64,000 nt of DNA, from assembly GCA_947489445.1 (NCBI GenBank), contig CANLDN010000001.1, positions 1,054,001 through 1,118,000 of the forward strand, in the 5' to 3' direction. The notes under the pieces were generated by a model. It searched no databases. It saw only the letters and a list, made by a program, of their open reading frames with translations, and had not been told where the DNA came from. The DNA is from an uncultured Paracoccaceae bacterium. GTDB lineage: Bacteria > Pseudomonadota > Alphaproteobacteria > Rhodobacterales > Rhodobacteraceae. Made by a program: the position numbers and the translations under genes. Shown here piece by piece: positions 42,123 to 50,076 of this stretch (the first letter of the stretch is position 1; every line of letters starts with the position of its first letter).

Positions 42123-43430
42123 ATGGCACGACATTACCTCAAGAAAGCAACGCTGACGGCACAGTCGGGGGCCGCTGATGTTCACGATATTGTACAGGGT
42201 ATCCTTTCTGACATTGAAGCCGGGGGGGATGCCAAGGCGCGTGAATATGCGCAGAAGTTCGATAAATACGACGGGAACATCATTCTGACGGATGCCGAGA
42301 TCGCGGCAGCCTGCGACCGTGTTCCACAAAAGCTGAAAGACGACATCCAGTTTGCCCATGACAATGTGCGCCGCTTTGCCGAAGCGCAAAAGGCAACGGT
42401 CAGTGATATCGAGTTTGAAGTCGTTCCGGGGCTGATTGCCGGTCAGAAGGCAATCCCTGTCGACGCGGCGGGTTGTTATGTGCCGGGCGGTCGTTACAGC
42501 CACATTGCGTCAGCTATCATGACCGTGACCACTGCGAAGGTTGCCGGGTGTAGCCATATCACCGCGACCTCGCCACCGCGACCGGGCGAAGGTGTTGCCC
42601 CTGCCATTATCTATGCCGCGCATATTTGCGGCGCAGATCAGATTATGGCGTTGGGCGGCGTTCAGGGCGTGGCGGCCATGACGTTCGGGTTATTCGGACT
42701 GCCCAAAGCGAATATCCTGGTAGGGCCGGGAAATCAGTTCGTGGCAGAGGCCAAGCGTATCTTGTTCGGGCGTGTGGGGATCGACATGATCGCGGGTCCG
42801 ACTGATAGTCTGATCCTCGCCGATAAGACAGCTGATCCGCATATTGTCGCGACGGATTTGGTCAGTCAGGCTGAACATGGGTATAATTCGCCGGTTTGGT
42901 TGGTGAGCGATGACCGGGCGCTGGCAGAGGACGTTATGAACCGCGTCCCGGATTTGATTGCAGATTTACCAGAGGTGAACCGCGATAATGCGTTTGCAGC
43001 GTGGCGTGACTATGCCGAGGTCATCGTGTGTGCTGATCGTGAAGAGATGGCGGCCACATCGGATGATTATGCGCCAGAGCACTTGACTGTGCAGGCGAAA
43101 GATCTGGATTGGTGGCGTGGGCGGCTAAGTTGTTATGGTTCGTTGTTTCTGGGTGAAGAAACTACTGTTTCGTATGGTGATAAGGCGTCGGGTACGAACC
43201 ACGTCCTGCCAACCTCGGGCGCGGCTGGATATACGGGTGGTTTGTCGGTCCACAAATATATGAAAATTGTTACATGGCAGCAGGCAACCCGCGAAGGATC
43301 GAAACGCGTGGCGGAGGCGACTGCCCGGATTTCCCGTCTTGAGGGGATGGAGGGCCATGCCCGGTCGGCTGACGTGCGGCTGGCGAAGTATTTTCCAAGC
43401 GAGAATTTCGATCTGAGTGCCGATGGCTGA
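42123..43430 (+). CDS. hpsN: Histidinol dehydrogenase-like enzyme, probable sulfopropanediol 3-dehydrogenase
   Basis: A 435-aa HisD-family enzyme from ATG 42123; the frame opens earlier, but across the operators. HisD signatures are seen: PVDAAGCYVPGGRYSHIASAIMTVTTAKVAG, IMALGGVQGVAAMTFG, VGPGNQFVAEAKRILFG, DMIAGPTDSLILAD, DLVSQAEHGYNSP, APEHLTVQ. In roseobacters, HisD paralogues next to comDE oxidise (R)-2,3-dihydroxypropane-1-sulfonate to (R)-sulfolactate with two NAD (HpsN). No other his genes are here, and comDE follows, so HpsN is far more likely than true HisD. First gene under the paired LacI operators; overlaps the SDR gene by 8 bases. Confidence 0.85.
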   Translation: MARHYLKKATLTAQSGAADVHDIVQGILSDIEAGGDAKAREYAQKFDKYDGNIILTDAEIAAACDRVPQKLKDDIQFAHDNVRRFAEAQKATVSDIEFEVVPGLIAGQKAIPVDAAGCYVPGGRYSHIASAIMTVTTAKVAGCSHITATSPPRPGEGVAPAIIYAAHICGADQIMALGGVQGVAAMTFGLFGLPKANILVGPGNQFVAEAKRILFGRVGIDMIAGPTDSLILADKTADPHIVATDLVSQAEHGYNSPVWLVSDDRALAEDVMNRVPDLIADLPEVNRDNAFAAWRDYAEVIVCADREEMAATSDDYAPEHLTVQAKDLDWWRGRLSCYGSLFLGEETTVSYGDKASGTNHVLPTSGAAGYTGGLSVHKYMKIVTWQQATREGSKRVAEATARISRLEGMEGHARSADVRLAKYFPSENFDLSADG

Positions 43431-44184
43431 TTTACCCGCACTATTTGACCTGACGGGCCGGGTGGCCTGTGTGACCGGGGCGAGTGCCGGGCTTGGTCAA
43501 CGTGCAGCTATCGCTTTGGCTGCTGCCGGGGCCAAGGTTGTGGGTGTTGCGCGCCGTGCAGATGCGTTGGCGGATTGGTCGGAAAAGGCCGGTAACACTG
43601 CCGCAGCAGTTGTGGCGGATCTGTCGCAGCGGGATCAGATGACTAAGATTGCGATGGATATCGCGGCCCCCTTTGGCACGCTGGACATCGTTGTGCATGC
43701 AGCGGGCATCAACACCCGCGAGGTTGCCGACGACGTCACCCCGGATGGGTGGGATGTGACCATGAACCTTAATCTAGCGGCGCCGTTTTTTCTGACTCAG
43801 GCGCTTGTTCCCGCCATGAAGGCCAAGGGGTGGGGGCGTGTTGTGAATTTTGCCTCGCTTCAGACGACGCGCGCATTTCCAGGCGGTTTGAGTTATGGCG
43901 CTTCAAAGGCCGGGATCGGTCAATTGACCCGCGCCATGGCCGAAGCGTGGTCGGGCCACGGGATTAACGCCAATGCAATTGGGCCGGGCTTCTTTCCAAC
44001 AGAGCTGACGGGGCCGGTTTTTGCTGATCCTGAGCGTGCCGCCCGCAACGCAGCGCAGACCTGCATCGGGCGCAATGGTGCGCTGGACGACATTGATGGT
44101 CCGCTGTTGTTCTTATGCTCGGACGCGTCTGCCTATGTAACGGGGCAGGTCCTGATGGTGGATGGGGGGTTTACCGCGAAATGA
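43423..44184 (+). CDS. Short-chain dehydrogenase/reductase
   Basis: A 253-aa classical SDR: nucleotide motif TGASAGLGQRAAIALA, NAG-equivalent HAAGINTR, catalytic Ser in VVNFASLQTT and YGASK (Tyr/Lys), and the C-terminal ASAYVTGQVLMVDGG. With the following zinc dehydrogenase it may interconvert the enantiomers of dihydroxypropanesulfonate through a 2-keto intermediate, as proposed for HpsO/HpsP; this is inferred from context. ATG 43423 overlaps the hpsN end; its stop overlaps the next start (ATGA). Confidence 0.88.
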   Translation: MADLPALFDLTGRVACVTGASAGLGQRAAIALAAAGAKVVGVARRADALADWSEKAGNTAAAVVADLSQRDQMTKIAMDIAAPFGTLDIVVHAAGINTREVADDVTPDGWDVTMNLNLAAPFFLTQALVPAMKAKGWGRVVNFASLQTTRAFPGGLSYGASKAGIGQLTRAMAEAWSGHGINANAIGPGFFPTELTGPVFADPERAARNAAQTCIGRNGALDDIDGPLLFLCSDASAYVTGQVLMVDGGFTAK

Positions 44185-45170
44185 AAGCACTTGTTTATAA
44201 CGGCCCAGAGGTGTTGGATTTTCGCGATGTGGCTGATCCAGAGCCTGCGGCAGGTCAGCAGCTAATCAAGGTGCTGTCAGTTGGTATATGTGGGTCCGAT
44301 ATGCACGCCTATCTGGGCCATGACGACCGCCGCCCTGCCCCGCTGATCCTTGGTCATGAGGCCGCAGGCGTGATTGTGGGTGGCCCGCGTGATGGAGTGC
44401 GGGTGACGATTAATCCCTTGGTTACTTGTGGCACATGCCAGGCCTGCATCGCCGGCCATGACAACCTGTGCCCGGAGCGGATGATCATTTCCATGCCCCC
44501 ACGCGAGGGGGCATTCGCCCAATATGTCACTATGCGGGATGATAATCTGGTGGTGGTGCCTGAGGACGTATCGCTGGACGCTGCCGCTTTGGCAGAGCCC
44601 ATTGCATGTGGCTGGCACACGGTCCGGCTGGCGCTAAAAGCTTTGGATGGTGAAGCCAGAACGGCGCTGGTTATTGGTGGCGGTGCCATTGGTCTTGGCG
44701 CTGCGTTGTCGCTGACAGCGCAAGGTGTGCCTGATGTCACGATTGTCGAACCCAATGCCCTGCGGCGCGATGTATTGAGTACCACCTGCAACCAAGCAGC
44801 CATTTCACCGGATGATTTGCCTAGTGGCGCACAGTTTGATCTGGTGATTGATGGGGTTGGCTATGCCGCCACACGCGCCACAGCGTCGGTCCATGCGCGC
44901 CCTGGCGGTGTGATCGGCCATATCGGGCTGGGTGAAGGGACAGGCGGGTTGGATGTGCGCCGGATGACCTTGCAGGAGATCACCTTTATCGGGACCTATA
45001 CCTATACGGCGCAGGATTTTCGCGACACCGCTGCTGCGATTTTTGATGGGCGGTTGGGGCAGCTTGACTGGACCGAGCAACGTTCGCTGCAGGACGGTGC
45101 CGCGGCGTTTGCCAATATCCGGGCGGGACGAACGGCAGCCCCCAAAATTATCCTTCACCCTCATGCGTAA
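44181..45170 (+). CDS. Zinc-dependent alcohol dehydrogenase (MDR family)
   Basis: A 329-aa MDR dehydrogenase. Catalytic zinc ligands are in GICGSDMHAYLGHDD (Cys) and LGHEAAG (His/Glu). The structural zinc cysteines lie in CGTCQACIAGHDNLC. The NAD-binding motif is VIGGGAIGLGAALSLTAQG. It resembles polyol/threonine dehydrogenases. Probable partner of the preceding SDR in oxidising a C3 sulfonate alcohol at C2; the substrate is inferred from neighbours. The start overlaps the SDR stop by four bases. Confidence 0.9.
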   Translation: MKALVYNGPEVLDFRDVADPEPAAGQQLIKVLSVGICGSDMHAYLGHDDRRPAPLILGHEAAGVIVGGPRDGVRVTINPLVTCGTCQACIAGHDNLCPERMIISMPPREGAFAQYVTMRDDNLVVVPEDVSLDAAALAEPIACGWHTVRLALKALDGEARTALVIGGGAIGLGAALSLTAQGVPDVTIVEPNALRRDVLSTTCNQAAISPDDLPSGAQFDLVIDGVGYAATRATASVHARPGGVIGHIGLGEGTGGLDVRRMTLQEITFIGTYTYTAQDFRDTAAAIFDGRLGQLDWTEQRSLQDGAAAFANIRAGRTAAPKIILHPHA

Positions 45171-45215
45171 TGCGCAGCCCTTGCATGGCTGCCCTGAACA
45201 GGAGCTTTCTTTATC

Positions 45216-45713
45216 GTGAATATATCCAAAAAAATCGTCGATGATTTCGTCGCAAATGACGTGTCGTTCATCACGACGGTGCCCTGCAAACAGCTGGGCG
45301 GCGTGATCGAGGAATGCGAGGCGCGTCCTGAGATCTATCACATCCCATCGAACAAGGAAGATGAGGGGATGGGCCTGTGTGCCGGTGCTTTCATGGGCGG
45401 CAAGCGTCCTGCAATCATCATGCAGAACACTGCCATAGGCGTAACGGTGAACACGCTTGTCACATTGACGCAGTTTTACCGCATGCCGTTGCCGATGCTG
45501 ATTTCCTATCGGGGCGAGCTGAAAGAGCCGGTGGCCTGTCAGGTCGAGATGGCAGTGCATACCAAGGCGCTGCTGAACCAGTTGAACATCCCGACCTACC
45601 ATTTCCACAAGGAGGAAGATGTCGAAGAATTCGACGCGATCCTAAAGTATACGTTCATGTGCAACAAACCTGTCGCGATCCTAACCGACGCCACATTCTG
45701 GGGAGGTTACTGA
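45216..45713 (+). CDS. comD: Sulfopyruvate decarboxylase, alpha subunit
   Basis: A 165-aa protein from GTG 45216 with AGGAG upstream. It matches the Pyr domain of thiamine enzymes in split sulfopyruvate decarboxylases: FITTVPCKQLGGVIEECE, the glutamate-containing HIPSNKEDEGMGLCAGAFMGGKRPA, MQNTAIGVTVNTLV, and the end ILTDATFWGGY. With ComE it decarboxylates 3-sulfopyruvate to sulfoacetaldehyde. The comE start overlaps its stop. Confidence 0.92.
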   Translation: MNISKKIVDDFVANDVSFITTVPCKQLGGVIEECEARPEIYHIPSNKEDEGMGLCAGAFMGGKRPAIIMQNTAIGVTVNTLVTLTQFYRMPLPMLISYRGELKEPVACQVEMAVHTKALLNQLNIPTYHFHKEEDVEEFDAILKYTFMCNKPVAILTDATFWGGY

Positions 45714-46267
45714 TGATCCGTTCCGAAGTATTGCGTGAGATTGCGCCTATTTTGCGTGACCAATTGGTCGTTTGTAACATCGGCCTGCCCAGTCAAGAAC
45801 TGCATATGATCGATGATCAGCCCACCAACTTTTACATGTTGGGGACCATGGGCCTTGCGTCGTCCATCGGGTTGGGTGTTGCCTTGGCACAGGACAAAAC
45901 GGTTATTTCCATTGATGGCGATGGGTCGGTTCTGACCAATTTTGGTACGTTACCGACGATTGCCAATAATGTTGCTGATAACTTTATCCTGCTGATTATT
46001 GATAATGGATCCTATGGATCGACCGGGGATCAGCCCACTTATGCAGGCAAGAAAACCTCACTGGCGGCGGTGGCGCAGGCTTGCGGGTGCGAGAATGTGG
46101 TGGAGTGTCAGGCTGCGGATACGGGCCAAGTTTTGCAGGCTGCCATCGACAGTAGGAAGATGACGGTGATCGTGTGTAAATGCGAAAGCGGGAACATCAA
46201 GCTGCCAGTGATCACCAAGGACCCGGTCGTGATCCGTGACCGGTTTATGCAGGCGGTGGCCAGCTAG
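45713..46267 (+). CDS. comE: Sulfopyruvate decarboxylase, beta subunit
   Basis: A 184-aa PP domain of a thiamine diphosphate enzyme, starting at ATG 45713 within the comD stop (TGATG). It has NIGLPSQELHMIDDQPTNFYMLGTMGLASSIGLGVALA and the ThDP/Mg motif GDGSVLTNFGTLPTIANN. Then IDNGSYGSTGDQPTYAG follows. Forms the active enzyme with ComD. The sulfoacetaldehyde it makes would need Xsc and Pta, which are not in this window. Confidence 0.93.
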   Translation: MIRSEVLREIAPILRDQLVVCNIGLPSQELHMIDDQPTNFYMLGTMGLASSIGLGVALAQDKTVISIDGDGSVLTNFGTLPTIANNVADNFILLIIDNGSYGSTGDQPTYAGKKTSLAAVAQACGCENVVECQAADTGQVLQAAIDSRKMTVIVCKCESGNIKLPVITKDPVVIRDRFMQAVAS

Positions 46268-47383
46268 TTGGCATCGGGCATCCATTCCAGCGAAGACGCT
46301 CGCCGCATGGCGCGGCGGCGCTTGCCATGGATGATGTTTGACTACATTGACGGCGCTGCGGGGCGTGAGACCGGTGCTGCACGCAATCGTGCGGCGTTTG
46401 ATGCGCTGACCCTCCGGCCACGCATCTTGCGCGATGTCAGCAACCGCGACCTGTCGTCTGCGGTGTTTGGCCAAAGGACACGGGCCCCCTTTGGTATTAG
46501 CCCCATGGGAATGTGCAACCTGTCTGGTCCCGGCGCTGACCTGATGCTGGCGCGTCTGGCTGCCCGTGAAAAGGTGCCGTTGGGTGTGTCGACTGTCGCC
46601 TCAACCGCGATGGAGCCTTTGATCGAAGCGGCTGCAGGGCATGCATGGTTTCAGCTTTACTTCAGCGGGGACGGCGCGGGTACTTTCAAACTGGTCGAGC
46701 GGGCAAAGGCGGCGGGTTACGAGACCATTATCGTGACGGTTGATGTCCCTGAAGTTGGCCGTCGTCCGCGAGAGTTGCGTCATGGGTTCACCATGCCGTT
46801 CCGCATCGGGCCAAAGCAGTTCATCGATTTCGCGCTGCATCCGCGTTGGTCATTATCCGCGCTTATCAAAGGCCGACCAGAGATGGCGAATTTTCAGATG
46901 CCCGGCTATGCGTTTGACCGCACTGAAAGCCGTGCCCGTGCCGATTGGGATACCTTGGCCAAGATCCGCGATATGTGGCAGGGCCGCCTTGTGGTGAAAG
47001 GTGTTTTGGACGCAGAGGATGCTGTTCGTTTACGGGATGCGGGCGTTGATGCCATTCAAGTGTCTAGCCACGGTGCCCGCCAGTTGGAAAGCGCACCTGC
47101 CCCTATTGACGTGTTGCCCGCGATCCGCGCAGCGGTGGGCCCGGATATGCCGCTGTTCTTTGACACCGGGCTGCGGGGCGGCGAGGACGTGGTGAAGTCT
47201 TATGCATCTGGTGCCGATTTTGCCTTTTTGGGCCGTATTCTGCAGTTTGCAATCGCGGCAGGTGGCGAAGAGGGGCTTCAGCGCCTTTGGCAGGTCCTAT
47301 GTGAAGAGACCAGCATTACCCTTGCCCAAATTGGTGCGGTCTCAATGCAGCGCGATCAATTGGACGGATGCATTACGCGCTAG
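46268..47383 (+). CDS. FMN-dependent alpha-hydroxy-acid dehydrogenase, probable sulfolactate dehydrogenase
   Basis: A 371-aa (S)-2-hydroxy-acid oxidase family protein, apparently from TTG 46268 directly after the comE stop. Family features are DYIDGAAGRE, FGISPMGMCNL, WFQLYF, TVDVPEVGRRPRELRHGF, and the active-site block KGVLDAEDAVRLRDAGVDAIQVSSHGARQLE with catalytic His and Arg. The usual NHGG is SHGA here. Next to comDE, oxidation of 3-sulfolactate to sulfopyruvate is the natural role, as for SlcD in sulfolactate-degrading roseobacters (inferred). Its end overlaps the convergent BKACE gene by four bases. Confidence 0.85.
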   Translation: MASGIHSSEDARRMARRRLPWMMFDYIDGAAGRETGAARNRAAFDALTLRPRILRDVSNRDLSSAVFGQRTRAPFGISPMGMCNLSGPGADLMLARLAAREKVPLGVSTVASTAMEPLIEAAAGHAWFQLYFSGDGAGTFKLVERAKAAGYETIIVTVDVPEVGRRPRELRHGFTMPFRIGPKQFIDFALHPRWSLSALIKGRPEMANFQMPGYAFDRTESRARADWDTLAKIRDMWQGRLVVKGVLDAEDAVRLRDAGVDAIQVSSHGARQLESAPAPIDVLPAIRAAVGPDMPLFFDTGLRGGEDVVKSYASGADFAFLGRILQFAIAAGGEEGLQRLWQVLCEETSITLAQIGAVSMQRDQLDGCITR

Positions 47384-48213
47384 AGCGCGGGTCTGAGCCC
47401 GAGTATCGCACGGGCTTGGGTTGGGGTGGCGACGGGCCGGTTGTAGCGTGCGCAAATCTCGGCGGTGCGGGTGACGAGAGCCGCGTTGGATGGGGCCAGT
47501 GTTTTTTTATCCCAGCGCACGTTGTCCTCTAACCCTGTACGGGTATGCCCGCCCTCGGCAATGGCCCATTCACTGACCTGTACCTGCCCGGCACCGATCC
47601 CGGCGGCGCACCACTGAGCGTCTGGTACCAGCCGGTTGACCGTCTTGACGTAGTAGTCAAAGACATCTCGGTCGACGGGCATGGCATTTTTTACGCCCAT
47701 GACGAACTGGACATAGAGTTGTCCCGGTATGCGCCCGTCCCGGTGCATAGCAGCGGCCTGATGGATGTGAGAAAGATCAAATGCCTCAATCTCTGGCTTG
47801 ATCTGGTAGGTGCGCATTTCAGAAGCGAGCCAATCCACGAGGTCGGGTGGGTTTTCATAGACGCGGGTGGGAAAATTGTTGGAGCCAACCGAGAGCGATG
47901 CCATGTCCGGACGCAAGGGCAGCATGCCGCCCCGTTCCTGACCAGCGCCCGAGCGTCCGCCGGTTGACAGTTGAATGATCATGCCGGGGCAATGCTTTTC
48001 AACCCCGTCTTTCAGGGCTGCAAACCTGTCGGGGTCAGATGAGGGGGTTTGATCGTCGTTGCGCACATGAGCGTGGCATATGGCGGCCCCTGCTTCAAAA
48101 GCGGCATGGGTGGATTCGATCTGTTCAGTGACCGTGATTGGTACGGCTGGGTTGTCCTCTTTCCGGGGCACAGAACCGGTGATGGCAACGCAGATGATGC
48201 AGGGTTTAGTCAT
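47380..48213 (-). CDS. DUF849 / beta-keto acid cleavage enzyme (BKACE)
   Basis: A 277-aa TIM-barrel protein of the BKACE family, which condenses a beta-keto acid with acetyl-CoA to give acetoacetate and a new CoA ester. Seen are IICVAITGSVPRKEDNPAVPIT, the zinc ligands in AAICHAHVRN (two His), LSTGGRSG, and the C-terminal GGHTRTGLEDN. The beta-keto acid substrate cannot be read. The upstream aminotransferase may generate it by transamination of a beta-amino acid (inferred). Follows the aminotransferase by 9 bases. Confidence 0.92.
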   Translation of the reverse strand: MTKPCIICVAITGSVPRKEDNPAVPITVTEQIESTHAAFEAGAAICHAHVRNDDQTPSSDPDRFAALKDGVEKHCPGMIIQLSTGGRSGAGQERGGMLPLRPDMASLSVGSNNFPTRVYENPPDLVDWLASEMRTYQIKPEIEAFDLSHIHQAAAMHRDGRIPGQLYVQFVMGVKNAMPVDRDVFDYYVKTVNRLVPDAQWCAAGIGAGQVQVSEWAIAEGGHTRTGLEDNVRWDKKTLAPSNAALVTRTAEICARYNRPVATPTQARAILGLRPAL

Positions 48214-48222
48214 GGCATACCC

Positions 48223-49548
48223 TTAGTGCTGCAAGGCGGTTTCGATGGCGTGGGACAGTTTTTGGACCAACTCGTCAATCTGATCATCGCTGATGATGAA
48301 GGGTGGCGCCAGCAGCACATGATCGCCGGATTGCCCGTCGATTGTGCCGCTCATCGGGTAGCAGATCATGCCTGCTTCAAATGCCGCCGCCTTGATCTTT
48401 GCCGCTATTTTGCGGTGTGGATCGAATGAGGCTTTGGTGTCACGGTTCGCGACCAATTCGATACCGAGAAACAGTCCGCGACCGCGGATATCGCCGATAT
48501 TGGGGTGTTGGCCGAATTGCGCCTGTAACGCAGTCATCAGTTTATCGCCTTGGGTTTTAACGCGTGGGATCAGGTTACGATCCAATATTGCATTCACCAC
48601 TGCGACCCCAGCTGCGGCCGCCGTAGGGTGGCCCAGATAGGTGTGGCCGTGCTGAAAGAATCCGCTGCCGTCCTTAATCGTTTGGTAGATTTCTTTGCTG
48701 CATAGCATCGCGCCGATGGGCTGGTATCCTGCGCCAAGGCCTTTGGCGATGCATAGGATATCTGGTGCGACCCCGTCTTGTTCGCAGGCGAACAGGCTGC
48801 CGGTGCGCCCCATGCCGCACATGACCTCGTCCAGGATCATCAGAATGCCGTATTGATCACAAATCTCGCGAATGCGTTTGAAGTACCCGGGGGCGGCAGT
48901 CACCGCACCTGCGGTTGCCCCCACGACTGGTTCAGCGGCAAAGGCCATGACGTTTTCGGGGCCAACCCGTTGCAGCTCATCCTCGAGCAGGTTCGCTGCA
49001 CGTAATCCGTATTCTTCTGGTGTTTCATCGTCATGCTTCAGACGATATTCATAGCATGGATCGATATGGCTCATGTCGATCAGGAGTGGTCCGAACTGTG
49101 CCCGTCGCCATTCGTTTCCACCCGCTGAAAGCGCACCCATGGTATTGCCATGATAGCTTTGCTTTCGGGCGATCAGTCGGCCGCGTTTTGGTTCGCCTTT
49201 TTCGACATAATACTGGCGCGCAAGTTTGAGCGCAGCTTCCATCGCCTCTGACCCGCCCGATACCAGATAGACCCGGTCCAGATCGCCGGGTGCGTGTTCG
49301 ATCAGCAGATCGGCGAGGGTTTCAGCAGGTTCGGACGTCAGGAAACCGGTATGCGCATAGGCGAGGCGGTCAAGCTGAGCCTTGACGGCATCTATGATTG
49401 TCTGGTCGCCATGGCCCAGACAGGAAACGGCCGCACCGCCGGATGCGTCAAGATACTGCTTGCCGCTGGCGTCATAAAGATAACAGCCAACGCCGCGGAC
49501 GGCAGTTGGTGGCAGCTGTTTGGTATGGCGTGGGAAGATATGTGACAT
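48223..49548 (-). CDS. Class III PLP-dependent aminotransferase
   Basis: A 441-aa fold-type I enzyme. Seen are GCYLYDASGKQYLDASGG, VSGGSEAMEAALKLAR, the QSYHGNTMGALSAGG segment, LILDEVMCGMGRTGSLFACE, and the PLP lysine in CIAKGLGAGYQPIGA. Substrates of class III enzymes include omega-amino acids, beta-alanine, taurine and polyamines. The downstream BKACE gene makes a beta-amino acid (giving a beta-keto acid or semialdehyde) plausible. Proximity to sulfonate genes also allows an aminosulfonate. The specificity remains open. Confidence 0.92.
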   Translation of the reverse strand: MSHIFPRHTKQLPPTAVRGVGCYLYDASGKQYLDASGGAAVSCLGHGDQTIIDAVKAQLDRLAYAHTGFLTSEPAETLADLLIEHAPGDLDRVYLVSGGSEAMEAALKLARQYYVEKGEPKRGRLIARKQSYHGNTMGALSAGGNEWRRAQFGPLLIDMSHIDPCYEYRLKHDDETPEEYGLRAANLLEDELQRVGPENVMAFAAEPVVGATAGAVTAAPGYFKRIREICDQYGILMILDEVMCGMGRTGSLFACEQDGVAPDILCIAKGLGAGYQPIGAMLCSKEIYQTIKDGSGFFQHGHTYLGHPTAAAAGVAVVNAILDRNLIPRVKTQGDKLMTALQAQFGQHPNIGDIRGRGLFLGIELVANRDTKASFDPHRKIAAKIKAAAFEAGMICYPMSGTIDGQSGDHVLLAPPFIISDDQIDELVQKLSHAIETALQH

Positions 49549-49632
49549 CGGTTCTTCTGGTGCGGTATCTGATCGCCGAAAAACACCATCTGCGTTCAGC
49601 GCAAAGGCGTCAATTGCACATCAATTTTTTTT

Positions 49633-50064
49633 CTATGCCCTTACGACGAGAACGGACACCGGTGATCTCCGAACAACCCGGTCTGCATTCGACCCAACGA
49701 GGAATTCGCGCACCCGATCAGGTTTGTGCGAGGCCATGACGACCAGATCGCATTCCACCTCTTCAATGGTTTTGAGGATCTTTTTGTGAATTTTGCCAAA
49801 GGCGAGATGCTGTTTGACTTTGACATCATCGGGGATTTCTTTTGTGACTAGGTCATTCAATGCGGCATTCGCGGCACCAACGGCTTGTTCTTCAAAATCA
49901 TCCGGAAAGAACCCTTCGACCAATGGCGTACCCATGTCAGGCACGACCGACATGACGTGCAGCTTCCCCTTTGAGGCGCGCACAAGTTCCACCGCTTGTG
50001 GCAGCGCCTTTTCCCATGAGGCCGGGTGGTTCAGGTCGATTGTCAGCAAAACAATGTTGAACAT
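49633..50064 (-). CDS. Universal stress protein, UspA family
   Basis: A 143-aa Usp with the fold pattern IVLLTIDLNHPASWEKALPQAVELVRASKGKLHVMSVVP. It ends with MASHKPDRVREFLVGSNADRVVRRSPVSVLVVR, corresponding to the Gx2Gx9G(S/T) nucleotide loop, though only partly conserved. It sits 12 bases after the TRAP permease gene, like TeaD in the ectoine TRAP system of Halomonas, where a Usp restrains transport. A similar role is inferred. Confidence 0.9.
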   Translation of the reverse strand: MFNIVLLTIDLNHPASWEKALPQAVELVRASKGKLHVMSVVPDMGTPLVEGFFPDDFEEQAVGAANAALNDLVTKEIPDDVKVKQHLAFGKIHKKILKTIEEVECDLVVMASHKPDRVREFLVGSNADRVVRRSPVSVLVVRA

Positions 50065-50076
50065 GGTCTGTCCTTT

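Noticed and set aside
42123..43430. True histidinol dehydrogenase HisD
   Set aside because: No other histidine genes nearby. comDE and a sulfolactate-type dehydrogenase follow, so the HpsN role fits better.
44805..45608. 267-codon minus-strand frame opposite the zinc dehydrogenase and comD
   Set aside because: Spans two well-supported plus-strand genes and has no motif.
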